Source: Spirochaetota bacterium
GTDB taxonomy: Bacteria; Spirochaetota; UBA4802; JAFGJZ01
Reading direction: 5' to 3'
Length of the DNA stretch: 7,308 nucleotides
NCBI GenBank assembly: GCA_023396615.1
Contig: JAEWVM010000183.1
Span: forward strand, 1-7,308
Under the pieces are notes generated by a model. That model did not search any database. It was not told the DNA's origin and saw nothing but the letters and a program-made list of their open reading frames with translations. Shown here piece by piece: positions 5,979-7,308 of this stretch (position 1 is the first letter of the stretch; every line of letters starts with the position of its first letter). Position numbers and translations under genes: made by a program.

Positions 5979-6097
5979 AGTCGTATGCGGCAAATAATTC
6001 CATGATGAGCATGAAAGATGCGTTCACTGATATACTGTTGCGCATCTGGTTCTGTCAATTAAAATTTGATGAAATAGTATGGGAGCAAGTTTATTAG
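5960..6097 (+). CDS. Possible small protein, 45 residues (uncertain)
   Basis: The frame begins MKTDLSKSYAANNSMMSMKD, ends EIVWEQVY, and stops at TAG 6095-6097. AGGA at 5947-5950 lies nine bases before the ATG, a workable ribosome-binding site that falls inside repeat copy A. The composition is protein-like, with charged and aromatic residues in balance, but I recognise no family. Against it: it is antisense to the upstream region of the lipoprotein hydrolase gene, it contains that gene's promoter candidates on the other strand, and no clear promoter of its own is visible. A chance frame is at least as likely. Confidence 0.2.
   Translation: MKTDLSKSYAANNSMMSMKDAFTDILLRIWFCQLKFDEIVWEQVY
6029..6058 (-). 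promoter_or_regulatory. Second, weaker upstream promoter candidate for the lipoprotein hydrolase
   Basis: A perfect TTGACA (6053-6058, minus strand) with an 18-base spacer precedes TATATC (6029-6034, 4 of 6). It lies exactly 80 bases upstream of the TTGACA of the main candidate promoter and would give a leader of roughly 80-100 bases. Confidence 0.3.
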
Positions 6098-6213
6098 ATA
6101 TTATAATTTATACAATATTCATCCTGTGCATCATCGCCCTATGTTGTAACTGCATTGCGCTGATGCTCCTAAATAGATACTACTCGGTTCTTTCCGGTTT
6201 TTTTGGCACGTAG
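6079..6213 (+). CDS. Possible small membrane peptide, 44 residues (uncertain)
   Basis: The frame starts MGASLLDIIIYTIFILCIIA, continues through a Cys-rich hydrophobic stretch to LMLLNRYY, and stops at TAG 6211-6213. Residues about 5-31 would form one membrane helix, with Asp7 before it and Arg33 after it. It overlaps the end of the preceding 45-residue frame by 19 bases and the 3' end of the cyclase gene (antisense) by 45. No convincing ribosome-binding site precedes the ATG. The shape recalls small hydrophobic peptides such as type I toxins, but AT-rich DNA produces such frames by chance. Confidence 0.15.
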   Translation: MGASLLDIIIYTIFILCIIALCCNCIALMLLNRYYSVLSGFFGT

Positions 6214-7185
6214 CAAGCCCTGATCGGCGCGCGCTACTATTGTACTGGCATCGTCCCGCAAAGCGAACTCTGTAATGCCCATGCTAATGGTTATATTCAA
6301 TTTCATGCCTTCGTATTCAAGACTGTGTTTTTCCACACAGTCTCTTATTTTCTCACTTATCACTTGAGCATCCGCCAAAGAAGTCGCCTTCAAAATCAAA
6401 GTAAACTCTTCTCCTCCAAAACGACAAAATATATCGGTCTTTCGTATAGTCTCCTGGATTACGCTGCACGTTGTTTTCAATACCAAATCGCCCACAGGAT
6501 GGCCGTAAGTATCGTTGAATGCTTTGAAACCGTCTATGTCCATGATGACCAGACTGAAAGGTTCGCCGTACTTACGCGTTTGCTCAATCGCATCGTGCAG
6601 GTACTCGTCAAAAAAAGCGCGGTTACGGATTTGTGTCAAGGGATCCGTTATCGACTTCATGTAGGCCGACTCATAGGAACGCAACATTCTCTTGCCCCAT
6701 TCGCCCTGAAAAGCAAGCAGAACACCTATGACCAGAAAATTAAAGATCAGAGATATGACTGAAGTCGGCATCAGGAGGGGGTAAAGAGTCTCACGCAGAA
6801 AGATAAAACCCAATGTTGTTTCTGTGCAGAGTACAAACGTTGTGAAGAGGGTAAATTTCACGTTAAAGTAAAGCGAAGCGCTCGCCAGAACAACATAAAG
6901 CAGGAAGATGTTGTCGATGTTCCCGTCCTGCATATAAAGAATACAAAACATATAAGTAATGGAAAAAAAAGTTAGAAAATATTTGAACAACTCACTTGCG
7001 GGTTTGAAAAAGTAAATAGCAAAGGGTACCGCAAACATTGCAACTGCAAAACCGAATACCACCATGGCTTCAGAAACAGAATAATTATATGTGTACACCA
7101 TTATGCTTTCCACGACTATTACCACAATTGCCGCATACGCTAATATCCTGTTAGTTATCTCATGACTGACTATGAACTTGTGCAT
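6169..7185 (-). CDS. Membrane-bound diguanylate cyclase (GGDEF) with six-helix N-terminal region
   Basis: The protein has 338 residues. Six hydrophobic segments (about 14-33, 40-60, 67-85, 92-107, 111-129, 139-159) form a membrane region that I cannot match to a named sensor domain; its layout is MASE-like. A short linker leads to the GGDEF domain (about 175-338): TDPLTQIRNRAFF (180-192), DIDGFKAFNDTYGHPVGD (216-233), GGEEF (257-261) and ADQGLLRAKKTGKNRV near the end. The active-site signature is intact, so it should make cyclic di-GMP from two GTP. RKTD at 248-251, five residues before GGEEF, is a canonical inhibitory I-site (RxxD), implying product feedback. No EAL domain is present. Start 7185 is supported by AGGGGG (7190-7195), four bases upstream. 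The next gene on this strand starts 224-242 bases downstream with its own promoters, so this gene is probably transcribed alone. I found no clear terminator after its stop. Confidence 0.95.
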   Translation of the reverse strand: MHKFIVSHEITNRILAYAAIVVIVVESIMVYTYNYSVSEAMVVFGFAVAMFAVPFAIYFFKPASELFKYFLTFFSITYMFCILYMQDGNIDNIFLLYVVLASASLYFNVKFTLFTTFVLCTETTLGFIFLRETLYPLLMPTSVISLIFNFLVIGVLLAFQGEWGKRMLRSYESAYMKSITDPLTQIRNRAFFDEYLHDAIEQTRKYGEPFSLVIMDIDGFKAFNDTYGHPVGDLVLKTTCSVIQETIRKTDIFCRFGGEEFTLILKATSLADAQVISEKIRDCVEKHSLEYEGMKLNITISMGITEFALRDDASTIVARADQGLLRAKKTGKNRVVSI

Positions 7186-7267
7186 AGCTCCCCCTGAGTC
7201 CGCTATTAGTTGCTTAATTCATGTGTGGTTGATAACACCATGTCAATATGCTGGACTCTTTCCGAAC

Positions 7268-7297
7268 ATTAAATTCAACATATAGGAATTCCGTCAA
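7268..7297 (-). promoter_or_regulatory. Candidate promoter for the diguanylate cyclase gene
   Basis: On the minus strand, TTGACG (7292-7297, 5 of 6) with an 18-base spacer precedes TTTAAT (7268-7273, 5 of 6). Transcription would begin near 7261 and give a leader of about 75 bases. The -35 lies within repeat copy B. A perfect TTGACA at 7241-7246 lacks a good -10. Confidence 0.4.
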
Positions 7298-7308
7298 TAA
7301 AACACCGA
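7279..7308. repeat. Imperfect direct repeat, copy B (cut by window end)
   Basis: It matches copy A at 5942-5970: CATATAGGAATT identical, three mismatches, TCAAT identical, then AAAAC and CGA with small gaps. It may continue past the window edge. It lies about 95 bases upstream of the cyclase start codon and carries that gene's candidate -35 box. Confidence 0.45.

Noticed and set aside
6325..6762. Plus-strand 145-residue frame opposite the GGDEF domain
   Set aside because: It is antisense to conserved GGDEF motifs, with no ribosome-binding site or family signal.
7196..7258. GAGTCC/GGACTC inverted repeat (7196-7201 and 7253-7258) that could fold the cyclase mRNA leader next to its ribosome-binding site
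   Set aside because: A 6-bp pair over 60 bases is expected by chance fairly often. The leader does not show the conserved core of a c-di-GMP riboswitch, so I did not call a regulatory element.

Overview
The window reads as chromosomal DNA of a diderm (Gram-negative-type) bacterium of moderate to low GC. The evidence is one protein that ends like an outer-membrane beta-barrel, two lipoproteins with loose lipoboxes (the relaxed kind often seen in spirochaetes and relatives), and a membrane diguanylate cyclase. I cannot fix the phylum from sequence alone; a spirochaete or a Fibrobacterota-like lineage are guesses. There is no rRNA, tRNA, CRISPR array, transposase or phage gene.

Layout. (1) 159-2969, minus strand: a two-gene unit, with a proline-free coiled-coil lipoprotein first and then a 715-residue exported protein. 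The second protein looks like a UshA-type 5'-nucleotidase that has lost its metal-binding residues and gained a C-terminal beta-barrel-like region. (2) 2970-3287: a divergent intergenic region with a palindrome containing TATAAT. (3) 3288-3866, plus strand: an unrecognised protein with a histone-H1-like lysine-rich tail, closed by a long symmetric terminator hairpin (3885-3929). (4) 3961-4911, plus strand: a DUF523-DUF1722 (YbgA-like) protein, apparently expressed from a leaderless promoter and lacking a cysteine I expect in the DUF523 iron-sulfur site. (5) 5003-5926, minus strand: an AT-rich secreted lipoprotein esterase/peptidase of the alpha/beta-hydrolase fold. (6) 6169-7185, minus strand: a six-helix membrane GGDEF diguanylate cyclase.

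How the genes relate. The strongest functional unit is the 2969 to 159 pair. An inner- or outer-membrane lipoprotein predicted to be one long helical rod is made together with a barrel-anchored pseudo-phosphoesterase, which suggests a cell-envelope structural or scaffolding role rather than catalysis. The other genes look like independent transcription units, each with its own promoter candidate. The region around the cyclase has an imperfect ~30-bp direct repeat on either side of it (5942-5970 and 7279-7308) and two overlapping tiny plus-strand reading frames next to it; these are the least explained parts of the window.

No gene-free stretch exceeds about 225 bases if the longer start at 3177 is used for the lysine-rich protein, or 318 bases (2970-3287) with the start chosen here. 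The convergent gap 4912-5002 holds nothing I can support.
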